In this document: positions 22,566-33,912 of the stretch, in pieces
Position numbering within the stretch: the stretch's first letter is position 1
How the letters are laid out: the number at the start of each line of letters is the position of its first letter
Source of the DNA: Desmodus rotundus
Taxonomy: Eukaryota > Chordata > Mammalia > Chiroptera > Phyllostomidae
Reading direction: 5' to 3'
DNA: 64,000 nucleotides
Assembly: GCF_022682495.2 (NCBI RefSeq)
Contig: NC_071399.1
Span: forward strand, 4,321,342-4,385,341
The notes under the pieces: model-generated
What the model was told of the DNA's origin: nothing
The model's input: only the letters and a program-made list of their open reading frames with translations
Database searches by the model: none
Position numbers and translations under genes: made by a program

Positions 22566-25500
22566 TAAGTGAAACTTCTTTGTTAAGGGGAGGGAACTGT
22601 ACAAAGCAGGTAGGACAGAGGGCGAGGGCCTTGGAGACCATTTCAGAACTCTGTCTACTGCAGGTGGGGACAGGTTGATCTGCTGCCGGGCGTGTGACAG
22701 CCAGTGAGTAAGGGTCCACCCTTCCGTGGTCCTTCCTGCACACCCTGCGTGTTCAAGAAGGAGTGTTTATCCTGGATGGTTAGAACGCAAACGTTCTTTT
22801 CCGCTGGGCGAACTCTGAGAATTGTTTAGTTTATGCCTTCCTCGTCATCTTCACGGGCCCTCATCGAGTTTCCCTCTTTGCCTATGCACCTGAGTTTTCA
22901 GCCACAAGTTTCCAAGGAACATTCAGCCGATTCCTGGAGCTCTTTCTCTGTGGAGCGTTCCTTCCTTCACTGCTCCGTTTGGGCTCCCAGCCTCCGGGCT
23001 CTGCTCTCTTCATCCCGACTGAGAGAGCCTGGTCTTCCTCCAGGCAGAAAGCGGAGTCTGCTGTGGGACTCTTGGAGCTTGGTTTCCTTCCTTCAGGGAA
23101 AGAAATGTGTGGAAACAGTTTCCTTATATATTTTGTCAAATTTTCTATTTATTAACCGCAGGGAGGCAATTGCAGTATGAGGACATCTGAAATGGCCCGA
23201 AGCAGAAGTCTCTGTGTTTGGCTTTGAATGGAGGAGCCTGCCTGAACTAGTGGGGGATGCAAAATGAAAGCAATCGGTTCTTCTCCAGCCTGGAACTGGA
23301 CATTAACTGGTTTCCACGTTTTGAATCTTGGTCAGAATGAGGATTTGAATAGTGAAGCACACAGTGTTAGGGTCAGTGCGGATGAACAGCGCCTGATTCT
23401 GGTAGTGCTTCTGCTTTAGCCTAACTAAAATAGAACTGTCTCTCTTCCCCTCAACAGTGAAGTGACTTCATTCTTGCGTCGACTTCCAAATGTCCATTCC
23501 AAAGGAGGAAAACCTGCTGGAGGGGGTCACTGAGAGGAGGGGGCTGCTGGCTGACCTGACGCTGGGCCCAGGTGAGTGGAGGCTGCTCCCCATCCTCTGT
23601 CCTTGGAACGGAGCACCGTCCCCACTGCTGGGACAGCTTTCGGAGACCCGGCCTTGCAAGAGACGCGTGCTGCAGGCACCACGCGGCCGGCGCACAGCAG
23701 CACCCGCTTCCCCACGGTTTCCATCTCTGCATGCCAGTTCCCTGCCACCGACCACGGTCTGAAATACTAAATGCCACATTCCGGAAATGAGCAGTTCATG
23801 AGTTTTAAACTGCAGGCTGTTGGAGCATGATGAACTCTCCCACCACCCTGCTTCATCTTGCCTGGGACACGAATCATCTCTTTGTCCAGGGGCTCCAACC
23901 GTCTATATGCTGCCTGCCTGTCAATCACTTCGTAGCCCTCTGGGTATCAGATTAATTACCAGAGACAGAGAGAGAGAGACACAGTCACATAACTTCCATT
24001 ACAGTGTATTGTTATAACTGTGCTGTTTCATTATTAGTTCCTGTTGTCCACCTCTGACTGTGCCCGATTTATAAATCAAACTTCATCATAGATCTGTAGG
24101 GAAGAAAATACACAGGGTTAATAATTACGATGTGTGGTTTCGGGCATCCACTGGGGGTCTTGCAACATATCCCCCTGCAGACAAGGGGGACCCTGCATGT
24201 GAGTCAGCTCCCTTCTAAACTCTCTGGGGCAACTCTACAGATCAGGCGGGTGCTGTGCAGATCTACTTTCTCGAGGCCGCCCGAGACAAGCCTGGGATGC
24301 GAGTCTCCTTGTGCCTTAAGCCTGCCACCTCCCAGTCTGGAGTGCTCTGCCCCTCTCTCAGCCTCTCCTTGTCCTCCTTGAAAGGGGACCAGTTCTCAAG
24401 CCAGCAAAATGTAGCCTGGAGTTCGTGTCATTCAGCTACAGAAACGAAACAGCCTGGAGGGAGGCACAGGGCTTGTCACTGGAGCCAGGAAGTCCTTGTC
24501 CTTGGCCATCCCGGAGGCTTTTCCCTTAGCTGACAGTGTACGAAGATGCCACTCCTCCACTGGCCCAGGTTGGGCACAGTGTGTTCAGACATCGAAAAAA
24601 GGTGGATTTCCCCATTTATTCTCTGTCCTTGGGATCTCCTGTACATGGGGATGTGGGAGGGACATGCGGGAAGGAGTATTCCAGGCCAAAAGTCACAATT
24701 GAATCATTCTCTATATCAGGGGCCTCATTTCAGAATAATGAAATAATTTCTGGGAGTCAGGCACAGTTGTTACCCATTTCTAGAAGCCCCCTAGAAGATT
24801 TTATACATAACTGTTTTTCAGAACTACCCCTTAAATTAAGCCCCTGAGAAATCCCTTATTCTTTGTCCATATGTCAACTGTACTGGCCGATAATTTTGTG
24901 AGCAGCGTTCTTACATTCCTATAATTTGAAAATAGTTCTTAAAATTATGCTAGTGGTTTTCTCTAAAAAGAAACATTTGCATATCACTTATGATCTGGTG
25001 TTGGAATATCCAAACCTGTTTAGAGCTGAGCATTCATTTCTCACAGTTCTCTTTTTTGTAGAATGTAACTTGTGAATTTATTAAAATCTCCAAAACTTGC
25101 TCCCCCTCAGGGTATGTAAGAATAAGTCTCTGCATTCCTGGGAGCAAATTGCAGATCAGCATTTTTAATGCTGCCTAAGATCCTTTGTGTGTGTGTTTTT
25201 TTAAATTACCAACATAGATCAAGTTTATGTTAATTGTATGAAAAAGCAACAGAAATAATCAGTAACATTTACACAACTTTAAGTAGTTAACCTAGTTCTG
25301 AGGCAGCAGAATTACTCAATAGTCAGCACCGTAAAGTAGGCAAAACATGTAATAAAGCATTTCCTTTTGTTACTTTTTGGAAGCACAGTTGGGAAACGCG
25401 AGTATTGAGGCTGTGGTTGTAGCGATGCCCTTTAAATCAGATTTATCTCAGACTAACCTACGGGTGTCCCTTTATCTATGTGGAGTGGTCTACGCTGAAC

Positions 25501-26274
25501 ACTCTCTCTTTTCTTCACAGGCTCCTTGCAGCTCTGAGTGGAAGTAGAAAGGGCACTAAAGTGACAAAATAGAATAGGCACACGAATCCCATGTGCAAAA
25601 AATGGCACACCAAAACCCAGAAAAATACCTGTACTTTAAAATCTTTATAAGAATCAGCATTTATTGAGTGCATAGTTCAATACTTTATTGACTGAACAAT
25701 AAACCCATCTTTTTTTTTCCTTGATAGAAGCCCCAGAGTAATGAGGAAAAAGAAACATCTCTTAGAAAGGAGTCATTGTAACTTCTTCAGGGGTGGGGCA
25801 GCATTTTCTGCCTAAATCACACACTAATTCTCTCCATTACCACATGGTCCTTATGAATCAATGTATTTTTCATCAATAAAAGGGGAGTAACAGATTGAGA
25901 TTATTTTTTTCTTTATTGAACCTATGATTTTAGGTGTAGCATAGGCTTGTTGAACATGTCAGTTCTGCAGGCAGCATCAATGAAGATCTGTGACTAATTA
26001 AAAGCCCATGAACTCTTAAAGTTGCAGGGATCTCCCAGGATTAGAGTGGCCCCGCCCACACTTACTCTCCCCTTCCTCCCTGGTACCTGCTTACTGACGT
26101 ACCTGTCACCCTGCTGGACATTTCACAATACGTTCACCATTGACAGATTCTTACCAGTGCATTTTGTTATTTTTATCCAGTCATTCTCCCACAAGTTTCT
26201 CTGTTAAGTACTCATATGTCATCTAGGAAGGACATTGTAGACCGCAGAAAGACATTTTTTAAAATTGTTCTGTG
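22566..26274. other. Unassigned sequence, GC-richer at 22.6-24.7 kb
   Basis: I see no gene. From 22570 to 24700 the base composition is more GC-rich and frames overlap on both strands, mostly at 23450-23790, where six frames share the same 300 bases; none has a recognisable domain. A candidate noncoding exon lies at 23458-23571 (see its own entry). From 24850 to 26270 the sequence is AT-rich and featureless. Confidence 0.45.
23458..23571 (+). other. Candidate noncoding exon with consensus splice sites
   Basis: An acceptor (tctctcttcccctcaacag, ending at 23457) with a branch-point-like ctaac at 23421-23425 precedes 114 bases that end in the strong donor cag|gtgagt (donor bases 23572-23577). 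All three frames across the interval contain a stop, so a coding exon is unlikely. It would be an internal exon of a long noncoding RNA, if it is used at all. Splice-like motifs occur by chance in every few kilobases, so this is a prediction only. Confidence 0.25.
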
Positions 26275-26650
26275 CGACAGTTAAATTTATGTGTCATCTG
26301 GACTGCGCGAAGGGACACCCCGAGAGCTGGCAGAGTGTGATTTCTGCATTGTGTCTGTGAGGGCGTTTCTGGAAGAGATGAGCGTTTGAATCTGCAGACT
26401 GACGACAGGAGACCCTCCCTTACCGGTGCGGGTGGGCATCACCCATTCCTCTGCGGGCCTGAATGGGACAAATGCAGAGGAGGGCTGAGCTTGCACTCTC
26501 GCTGGACTTGGACAGCCATGTTCTCCTGCCCTTGGACTTCAGCGCTCCTGGGTCTTCGGCCGTTGGATGTGAACAGAATTACACCACTGGCTTGCTGGTT
26601 GGGCTTCCCAACCTCCCCAGCTGAGTGAGCCATTAATCCATCTCTCTGTT
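26275..26650 (+). mobile_element. Ancient LTR-type repeat (ERVL/MaLR-like), plus strand
   Basis: It starts with gttaaatttatgtgtcatct (26280-26299), which matches the familiar start of an old eutherian LTR-type repeat, and continues with ctgtgagggcgtttctggaa, gggtgggcatcacccattcc, gggcctgaatgggacaaatg and, at the 3' end, gagtgagccattaatccatc. All are in the expected order, so this is nearly full length. I am sure of the repeat but not of its exact family name. The frames at 26386-26628 and 26439-26708 come from it and are not genes. Confidence 0.65.
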
Positions 26651-26660
26651 TACACACACA

Positions 26661-26693
<33 letters not shown>
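26651..26693. repeat. Compound microsatellite (AC)n(TG)n(TA)n
   Basis: An acacacac run turns into gtgtgtgt and then a TA run of about 24 bases. It starts where the 3' end of the LTR-type repeat at 26275-26650 would be expected to have its own tatata stretch, so it probably grew from that end. Confidence 0.9.
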
Positions 26694-28199
26694 GCATTTT
26701 ACATGCATAGTTAATCTGTTATATGTGTTTTATGGGTTGGAAGAAGTTTTTAATTAGATTTCTTCAAAATAGTTGAATAAATTGTTTAAAATCATTCATA
26801 AATATTTTAAAAATCTGAGATCTAGGAAAGATCCCGTATCTGGTGTGTCAGTGACCAAGCCATCGTTAGAAGTCAACATAGTGTGTTTCCCACGCTCCTC
26901 ATGGCTTCTCTCTGCATTCAAAAGCTTACTTGTCTTCAGATGTTCTCACTGCAACGGGCTAATAAACCCAGAAGAGTGGCTTTTCCCTGCTGCACTGGAA
27001 GCGAATCAGCGTGGTTTGCCTTCTGAGGTTGTTGACATTTCCTGAGAGATAACTGCTCCTTGTGATGTGCAAAGACTTATTTAGCAGACTTAATGAATAT
27101 CTAATCATTTCCACACTTCGAGGGTGCTGAGTTAAGTGAGAGAAAGGGAGAGAAAAAGAAAGAAGAGGGGAGTGGAAGCCCTTCACACACGAAGTGATTT
27201 AGAAATATCATTTTAGCTATTCCGATAGGAATGACATGAAACATATTTCTAAGATTAAAACATATAGGTGGATTAATTTTAGTGAGAGGAAGGCAAAGAA
27301 GTGATGCATAGCTACAGGATTGAGAAGTAATAAAAATAGTAATAAATGTTATACTACAGTGGTTGTGACTGCTCAGGGGAAATAGATTTGGAATAAAAAC
27401 GAGATGGGCAAAACAATCTCACTTGTGCCGATATACTCTGTAAATTATCAAAAAAAGGTGACTAGCCAATTTTTTAAATGGCTTAGATGAGAATGAAAGA
27501 AAGCAAAGGTCTGTTGAATCAGTCTCTCACAAGACCGTACTGTGTAAATATCGTAAAAAATTGTGCTTGTGCATTTGTTCTCATCAAACAAAATTCTCAC
27601 CAAATATCTAACGAAGGAGGGCTTCTAACCAGCAATGGGGGTGGGGGGGACTGAAACTTGGATTAGATTGTTGGTACTCTTTCAATCCCTTTTGCTATTA
27701 TACTAAGTTTAAAAAAGAGTTAAGGGCTAAGGAGAAGGAGGGGATTTGAGTGTAATACTGGCCTCACGTAGTGTGTGAACTTGCCTGAAGATTGAAATAT
27801 TTGGATTTTGAGGGGGTGAGGGTGGGGAAGATAGAGGAACAGGGGAGATAACAACCTCACTTAAATGATTCAACCAAAAAGTGTCTGTGATTTACTCTTG
27901 CAATATTCATTTTTAAAAAGTAGTATCACATATCAAAGGAACGCTATTTCATATCGATGTGACCATTATTAGATAAGATGGAAACACTGATTTGAAGAAA
28001 TCCTTTACTTTTAATCTGTGTTTGAATTTAGGCAAATGCAAATTAGTGTTGTCTTCTACCTCATTGCTCTTTAAATGTGGTTTTGTCCTACAATGTTTAT
28101 GTGTCTGTAATTTAAATGAGGGTACTTTAAACTCATAAGTTTCACTTATAACCCAAGTTTCTTCATAAACTTACTGAATCTATCTCCCCACATCGGTAA
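26694..28199. other. Unassigned sequence
   Basis: AT-rich, no gene, no repeat I can name. A short purine patch at 27138-27175 and a G-rich one at 27640-27650 are the only low-complexity elements. Confidence 0.4.
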
Positions 28200-28201
28200 T
28201 A

Positions 28202-28791
28202 TTGGGTTGGCCAAAAAGTTCATGTGTTTTTTTCCATAAAATAAAAGACATATTTTTCATTTTCACCAATACCTTTGTTGATTTGGGTATTTTGAGTGTG
28301 TCAGCTGTCTCCCCCATGGTATAACGTCGATTCTTCTCAGGTAATGTCCTGATTTGATTGCTGTCAACTTTAACTAGTCTGTGTAACCGTGGAGTATTGT
28401 CCAGTGAGAGTCTCCAGCACAAGACTTTGTGAACCTCTTCTGACATGTTCGATCATTCACAAAATCTTCTCCATACACTGCACAAATCTTATCTTGAGTT
28501 TCAGCTGCACTTTTACCTTTCTTAAAATAATAAAGCCTAATACACAGAAAATGCTGCATATTTTCTTCCATCTTCAATATTTAAATGGCTACATAAAACC
28601 TCACCAATTTCGATGTTTTTTTAAATACTTTTGATTTTTATTATTCAAGTACAATTTTATGATATTTTTAATGCATGCTGATATGACAGCTGCCACAATA
28701 TAATTGAACAAAATTATTTTGAATGAAGTTGAAGACAACTAAGCACTACTAAAACCATCTTAGAAAAAAACAAACTTTTTGGCCAACCCAA
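28202..28791 (-). mobile_element. Mariner transposon, 3'-deleted, with transposase N-terminal remnant
   Basis: The left end (ttgggttggccaaaaagttc, 28202-28221) and the reverse complement of the right end (ttgggttggccaaaaagttt) are near-identical terminal inverted repeats. TA precedes the left end (28200-28201); the right side reads tc, so the duplication has mutated. On the minus strand, 28374-28577 encodes a piece with GKSAAETQDKICAVYGEDF and then NDRTCQKRF. In another frame 28180-28446 continues with VDSNQIRTLPEKNRRYT. These are the paired-like helix-turn-helix part of a mariner transposase. After about 120 codons the sequence runs straight into the terminal repeat, so the whole catalytic D,D,D domain is missing. 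Length is about 590 bp instead of 1.3 kb. The two overlapping frames reflect a frameshift. Confidence 0.92.
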
Positions 28792-29269
28792 TCTATAGAA
28801 GTGTAAAATGTAAAGAAGTATAAATGATATTTTGTTTAAACATTTCTTTGAACCCTTATTGCTGGACAGAGTTAGGAGAAAATATCAACTATGATCATTT
28901 AAAAGATGTGAGTACACTAATAACCTTTAAAATTATTACTTAGGAATCATAACATTTATCTTCATTAATAATAGGTAGTATATCATAAAATATCAATTTT
29001 TTTGTGAATTTGGTAGTGGCAAAATATCATATAAATGCAATTCAAAGTAATTCTGCACCCCGGAGTCACATTTTGGTAACTGTGATCTAGCAGAAAATCA
29101 GGAAGCGTGATGGAAGGAAGAACCCGGCAGACATTCAGAGACGCCACTTGCTGCTGTGGTGTGCTTCATTATGGCAGAAAGAGGAGCCGACTTTAGAAAA
29201 TGGAGAAAAAAATTAAGGAAAGATAAAATCGCTTTACACTCATCAATAATAATCACTTCATAGTTATCA
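28792..29269. other. Unassigned AT-rich sequence
   Basis: Nothing recognisable. No frame longer than 60 codons. Confidence 0.4.
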
Positions 29270-30310
29270 TGAGCATATTTGCATTTTGTTTATTTCTGTT
29301 CAGCATTTTTTCTGTGACCTAATTGTAATCAAACTCTAAGTACAATTTACTTGGTGGCTTTCTCACTAGGCATTGTGAACATTTTCTCATGCCATCATTT
29401 TATCAATAACATAGTCTTTTCTATAGATTTGCCCTAACTAAATGAACTATTTTCTAATTTGTAGAAATTTGACTGATTTCCATATTATGAGAGTGTCATT
29501 ATTACAACAGGATTTCAATGGAGATGTTTATATATTTTTTATATTTAAATGTGTGATGATGTACTTAGATATCAGAATTAGAATAAGTTAAGTGGTATAC
29601 ATGTTTTTGTCTCTCCATGTGAACCCTTAAATCCCTCCCAGAATTATGTTCCTTCTACCCACTTATGAGCACTGGATACGATTTTTAAAATATTTTCCAT
29701 ATATTACAGTATGTTTTACTCTAATTGGCCTATTTGTTATTATATGTTCCTATTTTTCACGTTTATTTTAAGAGTATATATTAGCATGTGTACAAATACA
29801 ACATTAACCTTGGCATATTTGCCCATTAATTTTTTAAGTTTTAATTTTGTTTATGTTCTTTTTGGCATTTAGAAGCTTCAGTTACCATCCGTTTATATCC
29901 TTAACATTTTCTTTTGTGATTGTTTTAAGTAATTAGCACATTAGTTCCAATTCAGCAGTAAGTGGAATATTTCTTTAAGGTTTATTTTATTAATCTATTT
30001 ATTGAAAAACATTCCTTCTCCACTGGTTTGGGATAGCTCCTTCAGCATGAAACCCATGTTTATACAGAGTGGGGTCTATTTTATGGCAGGTTCTATGAAT
30101 GTGCCTGTTGAATCTGGTGTTACAGCAGATTTTATTGTAGTGAATTATGACAGTGGATTGTTTGTGTAGACCTACTTTAATTATTTTATAGCTTACAATC
30201 TATTTTACTATCCAGAAAGGCATGTCCCTGTTTATTGCTCTTCTATTTCCTTAGCTATTATTGCCTCTTTATTTTTCACCATGAAGTTTATTGTTAAAAA
30301 ACCAAAACTT
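29270..30310 (-). mobile_element. Old LINE-1 (L1M-type), minus strand, 3' part
   Basis: 29320-29410 (ggcattgtgaacattttctc at 29370-29389, then atgccatc) matches the L1 3' untranslated region, and from 29960 to 30300 the sequence matches reverse-complement ORF2: ttattgaaaaacattccttc at 29999, attttatagcttacaatcta at 30183, and ttgctcttctatttccttag at 30236. The middle is decayed. No frame is open. It is of about the same age as the two copies at 4.7-8.3 kb. Confidence 0.7.
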
Positions 30311-31331
30311 TCATTAGGAAATAATGAATACCGTGGCTTCTCAGTGATAACCAAAGGGACAAGTGTCCTCACCTGGGCCAGCCAGACGCTAAGCCTCATC
30401 GCTGTATGAGAGAGACAGAAGCCAATGAAAGAGCAGACGGCTTTTGTTTTGTTTTGCTACCTGTGGTAGTTCTGGGTAGGCCACAGTCGTTACCTCTTTT
30501 TCTAAACAATCACCACCAGTAGCTTGTCTTCACCTAATTGGAAAAATGAGAGTAATTTGACACACATATCGAATCCGGTGGGCTTCTGAGCGACTTGCAC
30601 GCATAGCACTGGTGTGCACATTAAGGACCGCTGTGACCCTGCCTCGTCGCGTGACAAGATGTGGATTCTGTTCTTATTTTAGGAAAATAATGTGGATCTT
30701 CTATGCAGAGCAACCTGAAAATTAGCTGTTTCACAACTTAAGTCAGCTTTCAAACAATAAATTCATAACACTGTTATGCTGATAAGTAACTGTATTTTTG
30801 GCTCAACACAAGAAATTTACCTACTTTGGAAGCAGAGCCAGCGGTTTAACATATCGGCGAAAGAGTATTCTGGGAGAAAAACCCGAGTTCTGTTCCTCTA
30901 AACCTTTATTTTAAGACAGGTGATGTTTAGTTGTCCAACGATCAGTTACGAAGTCCCTGTCTTAGATGTTTTCTTGTAAAAACTTGATAATCATATAGCC
31001 TAATATTTATTACTTTACATTTTGCAGAATATCATCATTACATTTATTTCACTTAATGGACATACAAATGGAGACATTACTGCCAGAATTAAAAGCATTT
31101 TTTAGTGTTTTTTTTTAGGCCAGTGATAGGAAGGCAATTCAAAGTGAGTTTTTCTCTACTTACTTTTCCAGATGCTAATTCAAAACAAACTTTGCATAGG
31201 TCTAATGCAAAGTTTCTCAATGTTATAAAGGTTATGTATTTGAGAAAAAATGAGTATCCTAAAGCTCAAACATCTGTGAGAGGAGTCGGATGTGCCTGAG
31301 GCAGAAGGATGCTAATTTTATTTTATTGGAT
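30311..31331. other. Unassigned sequence with a possible MIR
   Basis: At 30455-30570 the order ctacctgtggtagttctggg, then cagtcgttacctctttttct and ttggaaaaatgagagtaatt resembles a decayed MIR on the plus strand, but I am not confident enough to list it alone. The rest is unassigned. The short frame at 31105-31299 is not convincing. Confidence 0.35.
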
Positions 31332-31346
31332 TTTACTGTAGCTATT

Positions 31347-31469
31347 TTTTATTTAAATCATTTTTCATTTTTCAATTACGGTTGACATACCATATTATAT
31401 AACTTTCAGGCATACACCCCAATGATTGGACATTGAGTGACTCACCAAGTGATCTCCCGATAAATCTCA
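31347..31469 (-). mobile_element. Short LINE-1 insertion with 15-bp target duplication
   Basis: The inserted segment (ttcaattacggttgacatac at 31370-31389, then aactttcaggcatacacccc and gattggacattgagtgactc) is the reverse complement of an L1 3' untranslated region. It is flanked by a 15-base duplication: 31332-31346 (tttactgtagctatt) and 31470-31484 (tttactgtagttatt), with one mismatch. The element is 5'-truncated to about 123 bp and the T-rich left end is its poly-A tail. Confidence 0.88.
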
Positions 31470-31484
31470 TTTACTGTAGTTATT

Positions 31485-32229
31485 CATGTATTTTGCTAGC
31501 GATATATGTGATCAGTTTACCCTCTGGTCTGAACTAATTTCCCCAGTATGTTTTATCATAATATGTGGCTTTTTCTAAATTTAGATTCATTTCTCATATT
31601 TTTCATATATTATCCAGACATGTTAGGTATTATAAAAATTCTTGAAGAGTCTAAAGAAAACTAAAACCAAACTATTATCGTTTTTCCTTAATGTTCCTCC
31701 CGCAAATAAACCAAGACTATTTAGCTACACTATTGCAGGTCTGTAGCGTTGATTGGATTCTTCAATGAAATGACAAATGGATTGCATTTCGTTGTCTGGC
31801 CTTCGTCGCCCTATTGCTCTTTTGATGATATTTGCCTGTGACAAGTAGTTATTTTTTATCAACACATTCAGTCATGGGTAACAATATTTTAATAATGGTG
31901 ACTGGGAAATGAATAAGCCACAGGTATGGCAGCTGCAGAGGATTGCTCTCGGTCCCCAATACAAGGACAGCAACTCCATCAGTGCACATATATTTGCATA
32001 TGAATGATCGCTCTACGGGGGATTCTGAATAAACATCCTTCGTAAGTAAAAGTGCACATTGGCAAACCTATGTGAGTTCTCTGTTTATAGATAACTTGTT
32101 CTGCAGGAGGTTGTTCAGGAAGCAGTCATTTTCAGTCATTACTGAAAGCGGTCTTGGCCACCTTCTCACTCTGAATGATGCAGGGTTACCATATACTCTT
32201 AATGTGAAGTCCTTCTTTAAGAAAATTAG
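31485..32229. other. Unassigned sequence
   Basis: AT-rich, no gene and no recognisable repeat up to the SINE at 32230. Confidence 0.4.
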
Positions 32230-32440
32230 CCCTGGCTGGTGTGGCTCAGTGGATTGAGTGTGGCCTGCGAACCAAAGGGTGGCCTGTTCAATTCCCATTC
32301 AGGGCACTTACCTGGGTTGCAGGCCAGGTCCCCAGTAGGGGATGCAAGAGAAGCAACCACACATTGATGTTTCTCTTCCTCTCTTTCTCCTTCCCTTCTG
32401 CTGTCTCTAAAAGTAAATGAATAAAATCTTAAAGAAAAAA
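32230..32440 (+). mobile_element. VES-type tRNA-derived SINE (bat)
   Basis: It opens with ccctggctggtgtggctcag. The polymerase III A box is at 32242-32252 (tggctcagtgg) and the B box is at about 32286-32295 (gttcaattcc). A tRNA-unrelated body follows (ggttgcaggccaggtcccca), then a ct-rich stretch and an A-rich tail with aataaaatcttaaag. A short imperfect flanking repeat (gaaaatta at 32221-32228 and gaaatta at 32449-32455) may be the target duplication. These SINEs are transcribed by polymerase III and moved by L1 proteins. They are typical of yangochiropteran bats, which is my main evidence for the organism. The minus-strand frames at 32068-32549 are shadows. Confidence 0.93.
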
Positions 32441-32455
32441 AGAAAAAGGAAATTA

Positions 32456-33126
32456 CACAGGAACACATAAATACAAAATTTTTAATAAAAGTAAAAACAG
32501 TGAAGTAAGAAGTACAAGTCTTTTGACACACACAAATTCTCATGCACACATACCCATTATTTCCAAAATTTGATGTGTAACCCTTGACTAGTATTTCTTT
32601 AACTTTTACAAAATATATGTATGTATATTCAAGAATATACCTTTTTAGATAAGAACTGGTTTATATTATTATGCAACAATTCTACTCATGCCATCCTTTT
32701 AGATTTAAGCTTCTCTTTGTTCTAAATCTTATTATTTAGATTTTTGAATATTCCAAAGGTAATGAAATAAGCACTGATACCAAATTATAGAAAAGCTAAT
32801 ATCAGTTCCGAATTATGTGTGAATATTATCCTAATATAAAATACACATTAAACCAAATTCTAAAATTTCATTTGATAAATTATGAATGGTATTAATTAGA
32901 CAACTTCCATTGGCTTTAAACTCACATAAATTATCCATGGAAGATGGCTTAAAATAGAAAAGCGTTTTTATTTCTACATGAAAGTCTTGGGGGAGTGATA
33001 AATATTTTTGATGTCTTTGGAAAAAAGTCAGCCTGATGACGATAACGGTTTATTGTACTTGGAGTGCGCAATTTTAAGTTCCACACTAGGCATCTGCGGG
33101 CATTTTAAAAATAAAAAGAATGAAAC
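32456..33126. other. Unassigned AT-rich sequence
   Basis: No gene, no recognisable repeat. Confidence 0.4.
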
Positions 33127-33166
33127 GTTGGAGAATAATATGATTATTAGATGACTACGATTATTC
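33127..33166 (+). repeat. Left arm of a distant 40-bp inverted repeat
   Basis: This 40-base block (starting gttggagaataatatgatta) recurs in inverted orientation at 33873-33912 with a single mismatch, at 33158 (c here, t in the complement of the other copy). The arms lie 706 bp apart. See findings. Confidence 0.97.
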
Positions 33167-33872
33167 TAATCATAGAATACAAGGACCAGGTACGAGCTGA
33201 CGCCTCTTTGCCTTGTGGGTGAGACACGTGCTCCACACATAGCACATTCGTCCTGAAAACTGGGTCAGATCCCAAGTAGTTTTCCTTCACTGCAGCACAT
33301 CAGTTACAGGAAATATTCACGTATCAGTCTGCTGTGCAATCCTTAGATTAGGTGTATAAACCTTAAATACTTCACTTCTGCTTTTGCTAAATATTGTGGG
33401 CTTACTGTTAAATTATGCCATTGTACCAGAAGGGATTAAATTTGAATTAACCAAGTGAGCTGGTCATTGGATGGGGGACACTGTAGCGTAATAGAAATGC
33501 TAAATTTTCAAAACAAGGTAGATTTATGTATTTTATATATGTATATGTATATTTATTTATTTATGTTAGCCAGTTTTAGTGATGACCATTCCAAGGTAAT
33601 CCCAATTTATGTAACCTGTCCAGTCGCATGTGTGAACTAGAAGGACAACATTGTGATAGAGCGGAAAACTATTGCACACACTGGCGTTTCTAAGTGTGAA
33701 TGACACAGTACAATTTCAGGTTTATATAAATTCTCAGATTAGAATTTAGATAAAACTGTAGTGTCCATTAAACAAAAATATTTGATAAAATACACACTAC
33801 TGTTAACTTTTTAATGTGTCAGATTGTTGTTTTATGGGGTTATTATTATTGATTAGACAGATATTTATAAAT
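33167..33872. other. Unassigned spacer between the inverted-repeat arms
   Basis: AT-rich DNA (706 bp) without a reading frame over 61 codons. A short TA-rich patch lies at 33532-33563. There is no transposase-like segment, so the arms do not obviously bound an autonomous element. Confidence 0.5.
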
Positions 33873-33912
33873 GAATAATCATAGTCATCTAATAATCATA
33901 TTATTCTCCAAC
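33873..33912 (-). repeat. Right arm of a distant 40-bp inverted repeat
   Basis: Reverse-complement copy of 33127-33166, 39 of 40 bases identical. Its outer edge runs on into a second ctccaac (33915-33921, after tt), giving a small tandem duplication just outside the arm. Confidence 0.97.

Noticed and set aside
23450..23790. Six overlapping open frames on both strands
   Set aside because: They result from local GC richness, which removes stop codons; no two can be real at once and none has a motif. Only the splice-signal pattern was kept as a finding.
32230..32300. tRNA gene candidate because of A and B boxes
   Set aside because: The boxes belong to the tRNA-derived head of a VES SINE; the rest of the cloverleaf is not preserved and the SINE body follows directly.
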